Notes: generated by a model from the letters alone, not told the origin. Positions 12,663 through 23,635 are shown, counted from the stretch's first letter. The stretch is 64,000 nucleotides of DNA from Stichopus chloronotus (GCA_021234535.1 SFZH01000008.1:22097091-22161090); one strand, 5' to 3'. Translations and numbers: made by a program.

Positions 12663-12746
12663 AAAAACAAGTGGGCAATCCACGGAGTTGGGTATCTCAT
12701 CGCCAAGATGCATTGATTTCAATACAGGGCCTGCAAATGGGCCTAC

Positions 12747-12871
12747 AAATTTTGGGGCAAAATTGGCTTTTTTTCTAAAAAATCAGCTAAATTCACTGGA
12801 TTTACCATTACAGTAATATTATGTTGAACAATGCGTTCTCAGCTAAGTACTTACAAAACTTTAAGTAAGGA
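12747..12871 (-). repeat. Inverted copy of ~160-bp repeat
   Basis: On the minus strand this reads TCCAGTGAATTTAGCTGATT, the TAGAAAAAAAGCC block and AATTTTGCCCCAAAATTT. It matches the plus-strand units that begin at about 12900 with only a few changes. Confidence 0.85.
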
Positions 12872-12889
12872 CTTACTTGAGTATATAAT

Positions 12890-13420
12890 ATTAAAGGTAT
12901 ATCACTTTCGTATTAAAGAAAGTGAAATTTGCTGACTTTTTAGAAAAAAAAAACAATTTTGCCCCAAAATTGGTATATTCAGCATATCTTGAGAACTTTT
13001 AGACCAAGTAACTTAAAGTTTTGTAAGGACTTACCTGAAAACACATTGCTCAACATTTTATTACTATAATGGTGAATCCAGTGAAATTTGCTGATTTTTT
13101 AGGAAAAAAGCCAACTTGGCCCCAAAATTTGGATTTCCACCATAACTTGAGAACTGTTTGACCAGTTAATTTAAGGCTTTGTAAGGGCTTCCCTTAGAGC
13201 ACATACTGTTTAACGTAATATTACTGTAAAGGTAAATCCAGTGAGATTTGCTGATTTTTTAGGAAAAAGCCAATTTTGCCCCAAAATTTGGATTTCCACC
13301 GTATCTTGAGAGCTAATTAAGCATTATACACAAAATTTTGCAAGGCCCTTCCTATGAACACAATAGTGAAGATACAGTATATCTTATAGTAAACTGGTGA
13401 AATTGTATGATTGTTTGGTA
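12890..13420 (+). repeat. ~160-bp tandem repeat, ~3.5 copies
   Basis: The block TTTGCTGATTTTTTAGGAAA followed by CAATTTTGCCCCAAAATTTG recurs at about 12930, 13087 and 13248, giving periods of 157 and 161 bp. Each unit continues with ATCTTGAGAACT, a TTAA..TTTTGTAAGG..TTACCT segment and a TTACTGTAA..GGTAAATCCAGTGA segment. Together with the inverted copy on its left it forms a head-to-head fold-back structure. Confidence 0.88.
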
Positions 13421-13870
13421 AAAAACTTAGAGTCAGCATCTGGGTCAATAGACACCTCCTTTTTAACTTTAGCCAAAACATCTTTAGCAGAACTAGCCCC
13501 CGTGGATAATGTCTTTTATGAGAACATTATTTTTAAGTCAAACAATAATTTCAGCAGAACCAGGCCCTGCACAGGTACATAGGAGACTTGTGTGCAAATA
13601 CCCATAGAGGGATGCTCTTATATCCTTCCCCTAACTCTAACCACTAACCCTAATCTCCATGGAATAACCCAATGTTATAATTGTGTTATGTAGCGTAATA
13701 TGCACAGATACTTTTGAGCCGTTATTGTTATCGTTCCTTAAGCCTAGTAGCACCAGGCTATAACGTTAAGTTTGCTACCTTACAGTAGATACCTATCAGT
13801 ATTGAGATGTTCGCCTCTGCTTAACACCATTTTATGCTTGAAGAATATTTGCCACTCAGTTACAACTAGT
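13421..13870. other. Unassigned non-coding sequence
   Basis: No supported feature. The short run CTAACCCTAATC near 13645 is too brief to be called telomeric. Confidence 0.5.
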
Positions 13871-13875
13871 TCCCC

Positions 13876-14086
13876 GAACTACAATCTTGGACAAAATTGT
13901 TGGGACACTTTGTCGTACGTTGCAAATATAATACTGAATTTTAGGTGAGAGGATAACATGAAACCCCGCGCCCCTTTTCCAATGTTGCGCTATAGAGGTG
14001 AATGTACCCTTTGAACAGCAATCCTATAGCCAACATTGCACGGGGGCGCGGGGTGTCCCAAGGTATTTTGTCCAAGATTGTAGCTC
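13876..14086. mobile_element. MITE-like near-perfect palindrome (~211 bp)
   Basis: The left arm CTACAATCTTGGACAAAAT (from 13879) is the reverse complement of ATTTTGTCCAAGATTGTAG (ending 14083). Further in, CCCCGCGCCCC and CCAATGTTGCGCTATAG on the left pair with CTATAGCCAACATTGC and GGGGGCGCGGGG on the right. The arms therefore extend nearly to the centre. There is no open reading frame and no clear target-site duplication. This fits a non-autonomous DNA transposon or fold-back element; its superfamily is unknown. Confidence 0.8.
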
Positions 14087-14144
14087 CCTTGTCGCGTCGG
14101 AGTACTTACAAGCCCGCATGCATAATATGTGTGCTTGGGTGACG

Positions 14145-14225
14145 CACACTAAAAGTCGAGGCATCGGAAGGAATAAGTCGAAACATAAACAAATACCGAA
14201 ACGAAAAAGTCGAAATATCGAAATG
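14145..14225 (+). repeat. Short imperfect AGTCGAAA / ATCGAAA repeat
   Basis: AAAGTCGAGGCATCGGA, AAGTCGAAAC, ACCGAAACG, AAGTCGAAAT and ATCGAAATG follow one another. The block looks like a decayed short tandem of (A/G)TCGAAA. Confidence 0.5.
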
Positions 14226-15029
14226 TTCCTTCAGGACCATGGTAGATTGCACACCTTTATGTAAATATTCAGAATTCGCTGTCGACGTCAGGTGCATGTA
14301 TCGTGTACTACACTAATGATATTGATGTTTTATTTGCCTTTACATACATAGTTTAAATGTGGCTTTTAAAACCAGGGAATCTCTGAATGAGCATAAGAAT
14401 TTTTACGATGTCTAGTCTTCCGCATGATAATTGACTTGCAATATTGAGATGCTTCTAGAATGAAATACCTATAGATTCACGTTGCTTGGTGAAACATTTC
14501 GACTGTGTCTGCTTTACTATGATCTGCATATGATAACAAATGTTTCATGTAAACGACATGTCAGGTAATGTACTTCTTTTACAGATAAACTAGGACAAAG
14601 AAAATGTCACATGACATGACTTCGGTTAGCAAAATGTTTATGGAACGCTATCGTTTCCACCCCCCCCCCCCCCCCTCCGACCGGCGATTCAGTCGCCCCT
14701 GAATGCAGAGAAAAGTTTTGGATAAAAGTCCTGTCAGATTGCATGAAACGTCATATTTGCTTCTCTGTGCCAGTGGCATTGGAAATTTCATTTAGTTTTT
14801 ATCTATTTTTAGTTATACAGGTTTGACATTTTACACTTCCACTGAGGATAGTTTAGTTTGTTTCTTTTCTTTAGTTTTAGGTCACAAAAGATGGGAGGAG
14901 GCAAATGTTATAATGTCCCTTCCACTATGAAAAAAAGGTGAGCCTACAGAGGAACATGTTCCATGTCGTCCCCTGCCTCGACGGCAATGCTTCCATCATA
15001 CTCAGACGCCCGAAATGAATTCAGAAAGA
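14226..15029. other. Unassigned; includes a poly-C tract
   Basis: A run of about 17 C lies at about 14660-14677. A less AT-rich patch at 14930-15010 is open on both strands, but only for about 30 codons. No gene is supported. Confidence 0.5.
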
Positions 15030-16620
15030 TGCCTAATGTTGCACCAGATTGGGTCTAATGTTACCTGCTAATTAAAATTTGTCAATAAATCTGAAATATC
15101 AGTTAAAATTTCTCATATTGAAGTGCAGAAGCGATGATAGTCGGAAAATCTGAAATACCAGACTTGGAATGTTTCATATCTAAATCTAGCAAATTTTATG
15201 ACTTTCAAGGACCCCTAATATCACACCAGATTGTGTCTAAGTTTATCGAGTAGGTGCAGATTTTCTCAAAAGGGACACCTTCTACCTTACAAAGCTCTCC
15301 CAGAACAATCATCACTCATCTCATGCTTTCCACACCTATCAAAATATTGCAAGACATTTTTTTTTTCTCATCAACCTGGCTATTATCTACACAGTTGGTA
15401 CAAGAACTTACACTTTCTTACATATGCAAACATCGACGGCTGAAAATAAAAACTAATCACCAGAGAGTAAAAATTGTTGGAACATTACTGCGACTAGAAT
15501 TTCCGGGGAAAAAATTGATTGCAATAAATACAACACAATGCACCAGATTTTGTTTAAGGTTACCTGGTAGTTGAAAATTCTCTCCCTTAAAAAAAAAAAA
15601 AAAATTTCAGAAAGTAAATGCTGTTGTATTAATTTTTCTGGAAGTGACAACCGCATAAATATTCTAGGTACCATCAATCCAAATTATTACCATTGTGCAT
15701 AAAGTAGTTGATCTTTAATGAAGAAATTGCAGACATAAGATCTCTTTTTAACGCTATAGGTACACGCAGCACCCGGGAAGTGCCTTTCCCTGCTATCTTT
15801 TACGCTACGCGCCAACCAATGTGGCGTTCCATTTAGAGTAACCCCCCAGTTACTAACAAGCAATCTCTGCCTCCCCCCACCCCAACCAATTTCTAGGCGC
15901 CGGTGAGACAATGTGTTCACCCAAAAGATATTTGTCAAGTACCCAGAGAAAAAATGAAAGAGGACGCGTAGCTCATTATGATTCACCTCAAAACCACTCA
16001 TTTACATGTATGGCACTGTATTACCATTCTTAGTGGACTGATTTGAACACTGATTAATTGCAGACATGATAACCATGATACTTCAAGGCTGGCTACATGT
16101 GCAGTTCAAGTTTATCTGAGACGTGCGATTTCCTGCCATCTGGAGGTTTTGAAAAGCCAAGAAGCTATACGCTCCGTGTCAACTAATGGTGGTGTTCCGC
16201 GTATATAGTAATCACGCTAATTAGCAACAAACATAATCCAGACAATCTCTGCCCCCCCCCTCAAAAAAAAAGAAGAAAATCTTAGTGTAGATGTTCCTAT
16301 GTCTTCAGCCATAAAATATTTGCATAGTTCTCAAAAGAAAAGTGAAAGAGGGTGCGTAATTCAACATGATTCTTGTATCACGTCATACTGTATTATCATT
16401 TTTCAGAAACTAATTTTTCTTCTCACATGAATTAAGGAATCGCAGACATGATATACATGTTTCAAGATTGTGCATATGCAACTTCAGTACACCAGGAAAG
16501 TGCTGTTTCTTGCCATCTAGGGGGGGGGGGGGGGACTTCAAAAGCCAAAATTTTCTTGTACACTCCGCGACAACCAATGGTGGCTCTCCGCTGAGATAGT
16601 TCTGTCCTTACTCATCCCCT
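15030..16620 (+). repeat. Composite dispersed repeat, copy 2 (longer)
   Basis: Same block order as 3230-4560, with extra internal copies. CACCAGATT..GT.TAAG.TTA occurs at 15041, 15222 and 15541. ATTGCAGACAT..(T)TCAAG occurs near 15725, 16057 and 16440. CCAA.GGTGG..TTCCGC..GATAGT occurs near 15810, 16185 and 16575. The C-run plus A-run block is at about 16252 and a 15-G run at about 16520. Frames on either strand (15254-15574, 15453-15677, 15687-16001) are not conserved between copies and are not genes. Confidence 0.8.
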
Positions 16621-16740
16621 TACACAAGCATTTCTCTTGTTTGTTTCGCCGAGACTGATAATGCCTTTTCGTGAAGACTGCAATAGTTTCATTTTTTATT
16701 CCCTTCTGAGAACGTATTCCTAATATCCGAAACTATCAGC

Positions 16741-17100
16741 GGGGGGGGGGGGGGGTGGTGGGTCGCCGCATAGTTTGAAAAACAACAGCCAGTTGGAATT
16801 TTTGGAATTTCAGTAATGACGAAATGCACAAAGCACAGTGAGGGCGCCAGAATGTCAGACTTGGGGGGGGGGCAAACTGAGGGCAGAGGAAAATGTTGGG
16901 GGGCAAAGATTTTCCTAGAAGAAATTCTCGGAAAGAAACCGAGCGCGAAGCGCGAGGCCGTGCGGGTGGGGTCCGGGGGCCCGCCTTAGGGACCCTGGTG
17001 GTGTCCAGGGGCGAAGCCCCCCGGAAGCTCTGAGGTTTTAGCATATCTCTGGGTGGAAAATTAAGTCCCAAGAGATGTACATTATTTATTTTTATATTAT
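16741..17100. mobile_element. GC-rich repeat fragment with GCGAAGC mini-hairpins
   Basis: This is a sharply GC-rich island in AT-rich DNA. It has poly-G runs at 16741 and 16863, the self-complementary GCGCGAAGCGC at 16943-16953 and GGGGCGAAGCCCC at 17008-17020. The minus-strand 162-codon frame (17224-16736) is Pro/Arg-rich, spans several unrelated blocks and is not a recognisable protein. The composition and hairpins suggest part of a non-autonomous transposable element. Confidence 0.5.
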
Positions 17101-17514
17101 TTATTTTTTCGGTTGACCGTACTCCAAGATTCCCAACTTTTTTCTTTGGGAGTACCATTTCACATTTACGCGGTGCCACCGAGTACACACACACATAGGC
17201 TACATACACTTCCATTCCAGTCACTTTATTCTATAAAAACGTGCAGTACTTACCAATATTCTTTGACAGTTCAATTCAGCAACGACATTCCTATATTTAG
17301 GAAAACAACCACCTACCCGCCCTTCCCTTATGCTGGACGGTAAACATTCCAGAGAAAAATTGATCTGACCAGGGCATGATAAGAAAACTGGCAGCCTGTG
17401 TAACATAAATTAGGCATTTATCATTCATGGTTCCCCGGAAGCTGTTCTTATTCAGTCCAATGCCAATACATAGTTTTGTGATTAAATTAAGTTTGGATAA
17501 GTACAAGATCTGAT

Positions 17515-17616
17515 TGGGAAGGGTGAGAGCAACTGGGGGGCAACTGGGGGGAAGGAAACAATCTGGAGGGGCAAATGCCACCTCATGCCCCCCCCCCCCC
17601 CCCGTAGCACTGCCAC
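17515..17616 (-). mobile_element. Poly-G/C element end with CAGTGGC-type terminus
   Basis: On the minus strand this begins TCAGTGGCAGTGCTACGGGG, followed by a long G-run (plus strand C-run at about 17588-17604). It resembles the CAGTGGCGTAGC start seen on the plus strand at 19193. Plus-strand CAACTGGGGGG is duplicated just upstream. Confidence 0.45.
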
Positions 17617-19185
17617 TGACAAAGCATGACTTACAATAGAATAGTCTAACAGAGAGGCTTAACTATCAATAAAAATGTTAATATACGAAAGACATGAATA
17701 AGCAATTAGTAATCACACAAACTGATAAAAAATAAGTGTTTTTTTATTTTCTTAAACTAACAGTTATTTAACTGTACAATTGCCCATGTAGTGTTTTTTT
17801 TTTCTCATATCAAATCTGTGAACTTTCAAATTCTCTTTAGTGTTGACTTGGCTGTGCTATTGATCACATCCCTTATATGACCCATTGATTCTCCTTTTCC
17901 ACGTACCTAGTATATATTTTATATTCATTTTGTTTGTTGTTCCCTTTCATCATTCAGTCTTCATTAGTAAACCAATCATTTTATTTCACTTCAGTAGCCG
18001 CGAGACGTAAGTGACATCTCGACCCTGTGAGACTTCTGTTACTGCATTTGGCGGGAAGATTCTCTTTTTCTCTATTTTATGATAATTTGTCAGAGGCATC
18101 CATCTAATCTATCTAAATATGGTTAATTGGTGATACGTGCAGTCAAGAGGGTATACACAGGATAGATTTAGTTTGCGACGTCGATTGTCAGACATTTCAG
18201 TGTGAGTCCGGTGAAACGAGTAACTTAGATCATGGCCAAAAAAAGACAAGGACGTATGTGACTTCTAACAGTACAAAGTACATAAATCTACACGAAAAGC
18301 TACATAGCAATTTATGGAACGCCAAACGTCAAATAATATTTACATATATTTTCATAACCTTATATTGATTGGCACAGAAAAACTTACATTTATAAGAAAC
18401 TCAGTATTTTTCTTTGCAATAACAAAGCGCAAAAAGCTCAAAATAAAAAAGCTCAAAATACATTACTTTAAGATGAATTTGGAAGACATCATTAAGGGAC
18501 AAATGAATAATTTCCAGATTTAACTGTAATTGGGAAAATTACAATGATTTTTTTTTAAGTTAACAAGTGTTACAGTTTGTGTAACGTTTCATGGCCAAGT
18601 TGTGCTACTACGGACCAACCACATTCGATTTTGAACTTCGTTGCTATTAACGAATTCGTTCAGTGAGGTCGGGGTAAGACGTTAAGAGGTTAGTATAGAT
18701 GTTGCAAAAGGAGGGACGATATTCAAAAGACGCTCAGGACTTTTTGATAACTACAGATCCACTATGATAATTCCACCTTTTTTCACAGAATAGGATTTGG
18801 GGTTTTGCAAATACTCACCTATCACATGTGCGGGTGGCCCTTCCCTTTTTTTTTAATCCCCCACCCCCTCTAGAATTCTGACTTGACACCGGTACCTGGA
18901 CAAGGAATGAACACCATAGCTATAAGAAGATGTTGCTCAAGGTGTTAGTTGAAAGTCATCACTGTCTACCTGCAAGAGTCGAGGTAAACATTGATTGCCT
19001 TTGATTCAACAACATTCCTCATTAAAGGTAAAAAGAGGCATAAAACACGAACTAATGAATATTACATATAGGACCGTCAACATAAGACAAACAAAAAGAC
19101 TTTTTTCACTCCAGCTATTGGGGGGGGGGGGGATTTCTGACAGAATTTCCCATCAAAAGATCATTTGTACAACAAATCTGTTAAA
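17617..19185. other. Unassigned non-coding sequence
   Basis: AT-rich with scattered T-runs and a 12-G run at about 19119-19131. The frames at 18314-18523 and 18995-19240 have no recognisable features. Confidence 0.5.
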
Positions 19186-19192
19186 GCGTTAC

Positions 19193-19276
19193 AGTGGCGT
19201 AGCTGGGATAGTTTCCAGCCTGGAAGGAGCAAAGATATGAACATTTCCCCCCCCCCCCTTTTTTTTTTTTTTAATG
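19193..19276 (+). mobile_element. CAGTGGCGTAGC-type repeat start with C-run/T-run
   Basis: ACAGTGGCGTAGCTGGGATAG is followed by AGGAGCAAAGATATGAACA, then about 11 C and 14 T. The opening phrase is similar to element termini common in animal genomes, and a reverse-oriented relative ends at 17616. Confidence 0.45.
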
Positions 19277-19414
19277 TTACATGGATCTGGTTTGATCTTG
19301 ATGGTGAGTGTAGCATGGATGGAATCATTAGCTGGCCTGAGTCCAGTGAGTGGCATACGCAGGATTTTCAGGGTTGCTAAGTGTCAGTGAGTACGTGGGG
19401 TGAGATTCATGCAG

Positions 19415-19515
19415 GAGGCTATCTAAGCGACTGTAGCGCCATCATCTGTTATGGCGGAGCGTAAAGGAAAATTTTGCAAAATCAGAACGGGATGGCATTT
19501 CCCATGCTTGTAAGT
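19415..19515 (-). repeat. Reverse-oriented fragment of the composite repeat
   Basis: GGCTATCTAAGCG followed by AGCGCCATCATC is the reverse complement of the GATGGTGGCGCTCCGCTTAGATAGTCC block of the composite repeat. GGCATTTCCC downstream matches the reverse of its GGGAAATGC block. Short and diverged. Confidence 0.45.
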
Positions 19516-19995
19516 AGAATCAAAGCAATGAATATCTTCCGCTTTCGTTTACAATAAAATATTCGCCTCAATAAAAATGAGCAAATGCAAAATGATCAGA
19601 ATCAGAAAAAGCCAGTTAAAAAGCACCATGTAATGGTAATGTGACGTACTAAGCTAATCATTGGAAAATGAGCTCTTCTGTTTTGTGCATTCTACAAAAT
19701 CAAATTAAACAAACAAGCTTCCCAGATTTCTTTTTGTTTTTCTCCTGAATTTCGGGTCCACAGCACTGCAGGCTATAATTTTAGGAGGTCGGGGATGAAG
19801 AACCATCCGAAGAACACATTTTTTTTTTTTCAGCTATACCTCCATGAGAGGTATTGGTTGTGATCATAGATTATTTTTTTTACGTTCCCTTGAGCTTAGA
19901 CGACTCCAGGTGGGATATGCTTCAATTGTTCAAGATTGTTAAATTGTTCATGGTGTTGATAATTTAGTTGTTGATGATTTTTTTTTCAGTGTTCT

Positions 19996-20109
19996 AATTC
20001 AAGGAGTTTTCGTGGTCAAAAGATGCGCTGCAGGCTGGATGATAGAAAAGAAAGTTATTTCTTTTCACAGAAAGTTGTGAATGTGTGCAATGGCCTGCCA
20101 GAGTCTGTG
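19996..20109 (+). pseudogene. LINE ORF2 C-terminal remnant
   Basis: In frame from 19996 the translation reads NSRSFRGQKMRCRLDDRK followed by ESYFFSQKVVNVCNGLPESV. The CRLD.RK..FFSQ.VVN..N.LPE pattern is typical of the end of the second open frame of CR1/L2/Jockey-like non-LTR retrotransposons, just after the reverse transcriptase. No upstream reverse-transcriptase motifs remain next to it and the frame is short, so this is a 5'-truncated dead copy. The clade cannot be fixed from this fragment. Confidence 0.65.
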
Positions 20110-20973
20110 GGATGTCGTCAAATGCACTTAACATTCGGCAGATTGGGAGATTCTGTTTGTCATTGCGATGCCTGCTCTTTCAGGGTCTTTTCATGACGGC
20201 ATTGTCCTTTCTGACGCTTTAAATGCACTTACTAATCTAATAAGTGTTACGTAGTGTAATATTGTAATGGGTACAATGAATCCAGTCAAACGCTCTCACC
20301 GGCTCGTATAGTTCGGTCAAAACTGACCAGCTGACGGACAGCACTCAATTAAGGTAAGAAGCAACACACACTTCTTTTATGGTGTGGGTGAAGTGATCCT
20401 ATTGACGCTAATATATGTGATATGTGATATATGTATAAGCACTTTTTTATTATTTTTTTTTCCACCGATAGTGTAGTTGGTTGATTGTTGATTAATATAG
20501 TAGGTGACCATCAATTGACTGAAATAGTTATGAGACCCATGACCGGAAGATTTAACCTCACGATTGCAGCACCGCCAGCCTCGCATACATTTCCGCGAGC
20601 TCCTCCAATCTTGACTTAATTGGGGGCCTCTCTTTCATCTCTTTGTAAGGTGCACTTCTTTATTCGTCTGATCATCTGTCACCATTCTGGTAAAACTTCA
20701 ATTAATTGTCTTAGCGGGTCGAATAAAGGAATAAGTAATATGGAGTTTTTCAAACATCTTTCTTTGTGAGTCACAATTTTTAACTTGCTCTCAGTTAGCC
20801 CGACCTAAAGAAGAGAGTTGGATCTGAGCAACATTCCTTTGACTGTTAATAATGTGTTGTCTCTTCTGCCTCCAAAAAAAATTCAGTTGCCATTATTACG
20901 TTTTGCAATTAAGTGAAATGCGAAGTAAGTAGTACATTGTGGGTTGATGATTTAAGCAACAACGGATGTGGAA
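20110..20973. other. Unassigned non-coding sequence
   Basis: May include the decayed 3' tail of the LINE fragment at its start. No gene or tandem repeat is seen. Confidence 0.45.
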
Positions 20974-21240
20974 CAATGGCGGATCCAAGTTCTTCATTGG
21001 AGGTGAGATGGGCCAAACTTCTGATACAGTGATTTGTTTCTTGGGGACTCTACGCTAAGGGGTGGGCACCGTCTTTGAAACGTTTTCCTATGACTTTCCT
21101 CAGATGCGATTTGGCTCAACAAAAGTGTACAGTTGTTAAGTTGCTTTTCTTCTAAAAAGTTTGTTTTCCTTGGTTGCATAATATTACAAACAATTTTGGG
21201 CCAACTTTGGGTGAGGCCATGGCTCCAGCTCCCCCGATTC
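20974..21240 (+). mobile_element. Possible repeat starting CAATGGCGGATCCAAG
   Basis: The opening resembles the CAGTGGCGGATCCAGG phrase that begins many dispersed animal repeats. The far end has GGGCCAACTTTGGGTGAGG and CCATGGCTCCAGCTCCCCC, a G/C-rich edge as in related elements. There is no terminal proof, so the call is tentative. Confidence 0.3.
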
Positions 21241-21289
21241 AACAGTGATATGGAGCACTATATCATGGGAAACTACAAGATGATCAACA

Positions 21290-21390
21290 TGTTGGTATTG
21301 ATCGTACCTGCATCTTGGTACGGATCTTATCTGCATCTTGGTATCGATTGTACCTGCATCGATTAGGTACCAGTCGTATCTGCATGTTGC
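21290..21390 (+). repeat. ~23-bp imperfect tandem, ~4 copies
   Basis: Units of the form GGTA(C/T)..GAT(C/T).TA(C)CTGCATCTT repeat with substitutions and one longer spacing. The frames on both strands across it arise from the repeat. Confidence 0.7.
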
Positions 21391-21445
21391 TTCGAAATTG
21401 ATAGTCACCATTATAGTACAGCAGGATCACTTCATTTGACAAAAA

Positions 21446-22414
21446 CTGTATTGGAAATCACAAATGTTTAACTGAGATGACATAGAGCGCAGCTAACAAC
21501 ACTATGTGCCTGAGGATGCCCTGTATTGGAAATCACAAATGTTTAACTGAGATGACATAGAGCAGCTAACAATACTATGTGCCTGAGGATGCCCTGTATT
21601 GGAAATCACAAATGTTTAACTGAGATGACATAGAGCGCAGCTAACAACACTATGTGCCTGAGGATGCCCTGTATTGGAAATCACAAATGTTTAACTGAGA
21701 TGACATAGAGAGCAGCTAACAACACTATGTGCCTGAGGATGCCCTGTATTGGAAATCACAAATGTTTAACTGAGATGACATAGAGAGCAGCTAACAACAC
21801 TATGTGCCTGAGGATGCCCTGTATTGGAAATCACAAATGTTTAACTGAGATGACATAGAGCGCAGCTAACAACACTATGTGCCTGAGGATGCCCTGTATT
21901 GGAAATCACAAATGTTTAACTGAGATGACATAGAGAGCAGCTAACAACACTATGTGCCTGAGGATGCCCTGTATTGGAAATCACAAATGTTTAACTGAGA
22001 TGACATAGAGAGCAGCTAACAACACTATGTGCCTGAGGATGCCCTGTATTGGAAATCACAAATGTTTAACTGAGATGACATAGAGCGCAGCTAACAACAC
22101 TATGTGCCTGAGGATGCCCTGTATTGGAAATCACAAATGTTTAACTGAGATGACATAGAGCAGCTAACAACACTATGTGCCTGAGGATGCCCTGTATTGG
22201 AAATCACAAATGTTTAACTGAGATGACATAGAGCAGCTAACAACACTATGTGCCTGAGGATGCCCTGTATTGGAAATCACAAATGTTTAACTGAGATGAC
22301 ATAGAGCGCAGCTAACAACACTATGTGCCTGAGGATGCCCTGTATTGGAAATCACAAATGTTTAACTGAGATGACATAGAGCGCAGCTAACAACACTATG
22401 TGCCTGAGGATGCC
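21446..22414 (+). repeat. 75-bp tandem repeat, 13 near-identical copies
   Basis: Units start with CTGTATTGGAAATCACAAAT at 21446, 21521, 21594, 21669, 21744, 21819, 21894, 21969, 22044, 22119, 22192, 22265 and 22340. Length is 75 bp, or 73 in three copies. Copies differ almost only at one site after CATAGAG: CGC, AGC or a 2-bp deletion. The order CGC-AGC-AGC occurs twice in a row (units 3-5 and 6-8), showing a 225-bp higher-order step. All six frames are closed. The homogeneity shows recent amplification. Confidence 0.97.
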
Positions 22415-23635
22415 CTTTAAGTGCAAAAGGTGACGACACTACTATGTCCCTGAGCATGTGTGTTAAGTAGTTACTATTACTACAATCATGTGATCACTCA
22501 TTCACCATTACCTTTTTGGAAGATGGGGGGGGGGGGAGGTGTTTGGGTTTCAGTGCAAATAATACAATTTATAAGTTATACTTCAGTCTGATAATACACT
22601 GTATGTAACAGATATTTTTACACCAGATGTTTCACTTAGAATAAGCATGTGTGTGTCTTTTTGTGTGTGTATGTGTGTTAACAACATTAATGTGCATCCC
22701 ACAGAATATACATATAACACTAAAAGCAAGACTAGCTCTTTTATTACAATTTCAGTGGTAATAAATTTAAAATCAATTCCTTGTGTTTTGTTTCTTGAGT
22801 TTCCAAAATGCAGGTCATGTAGTTGACTAAAGTATCAAAATTAAATTAAAAAAATTAAGTTAGATACATTGAGGGATGCGAAATACATGAATGAAAGGTT
22901 AGGTTCGACATATGATGCTTACATAATATTGAAAGGTGTTCACTTGTGCTGTATGACTGTTTAAAATATGGCTTTTCCTGTTTATTTTTTGGTAGGCGAG
23001 CATATGGCAGTGAAAGGATTTAGTATGGTGTTGTTTTTCATATAGTGGCAACGGTTTCCAACAATTGCCTGTGATGTCAATTCTAACAGTCCAGTAGAAC
23101 TAACTGAACATTTTGTCATTGCTTTTACGCAGATTGTATAGCTGTGAAATATGTTTACTGAGCTCCAGGACTTCAAACAACACTTAATTTACATTAGCTA
23201 CCAGCACTAGTTTGTCAATATTTCTTCTATATCGATGAATTAAGTCTTTATACATTCTTAGGCTTTATACATATACCTACCTCTTAAGTTTCATGTTCAG
23301 TAAGTTTCTAGGTTTCCAGTATGTTGTCTTTGGGATCTCGTCAATTCGTCACAAAATTTATGTCACAAATCATTGCTTGCTCAGACAGCTTGCTGCATGG
23401 TGAGGCTGTGGTCAACAAAGGTACTATACAATTTGTTTACTGTGTATACATATTCGACTTAATTATTAGGGAGTTTTTAAGGGACACAATATAGTGAACA
23501 AATTTCCTACTCAATCTTTGAATTTGCTTAAGTCAAACAATTTTGATTAACAGATGTGAAACAAACATTGCAGAGGAGGGAGGGGGGTGAATTTTGAATT
23601 TGAAAGTTGAGGATCTGGAAGCCCCATATGGGCTC
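22415..23635. other. Unassigned; short G-run and (TG)n
   Basis: A 12-G run lies at about 22526-22537 and an interrupted TG tract at about 22648-22680. Otherwise it is AT-rich with no supported gene. The 64-codon minus frame at 23176-22982 has no recognisable domain. Confidence 0.5.

Noticed and set aside
12288..12722. 144-codon Ile/Leu-rich minus-strand membrane protein
   Set aside because: Low-complexity GAT/AAT tract read in reverse; hydrophobicity is an artefact.
13626..13660. Interstitial telomeric repeat (CTAACCCTAATC)
   Set aside because: Fewer than two clean TTAGGG-type units.
16736..17224. 162-codon minus-strand protein rich in Pro and Arg
   Set aside because: Spans poly-G tracts and GC-rich repeat pieces; no recognisable domain.
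20976..21002. First exon: ATG GCG GAT CCA..., then GTGAGA
   Set aside because: The phrase CAATGGCGGATCCAAG matches a common dispersed-repeat start, and no downstream exon is visible.
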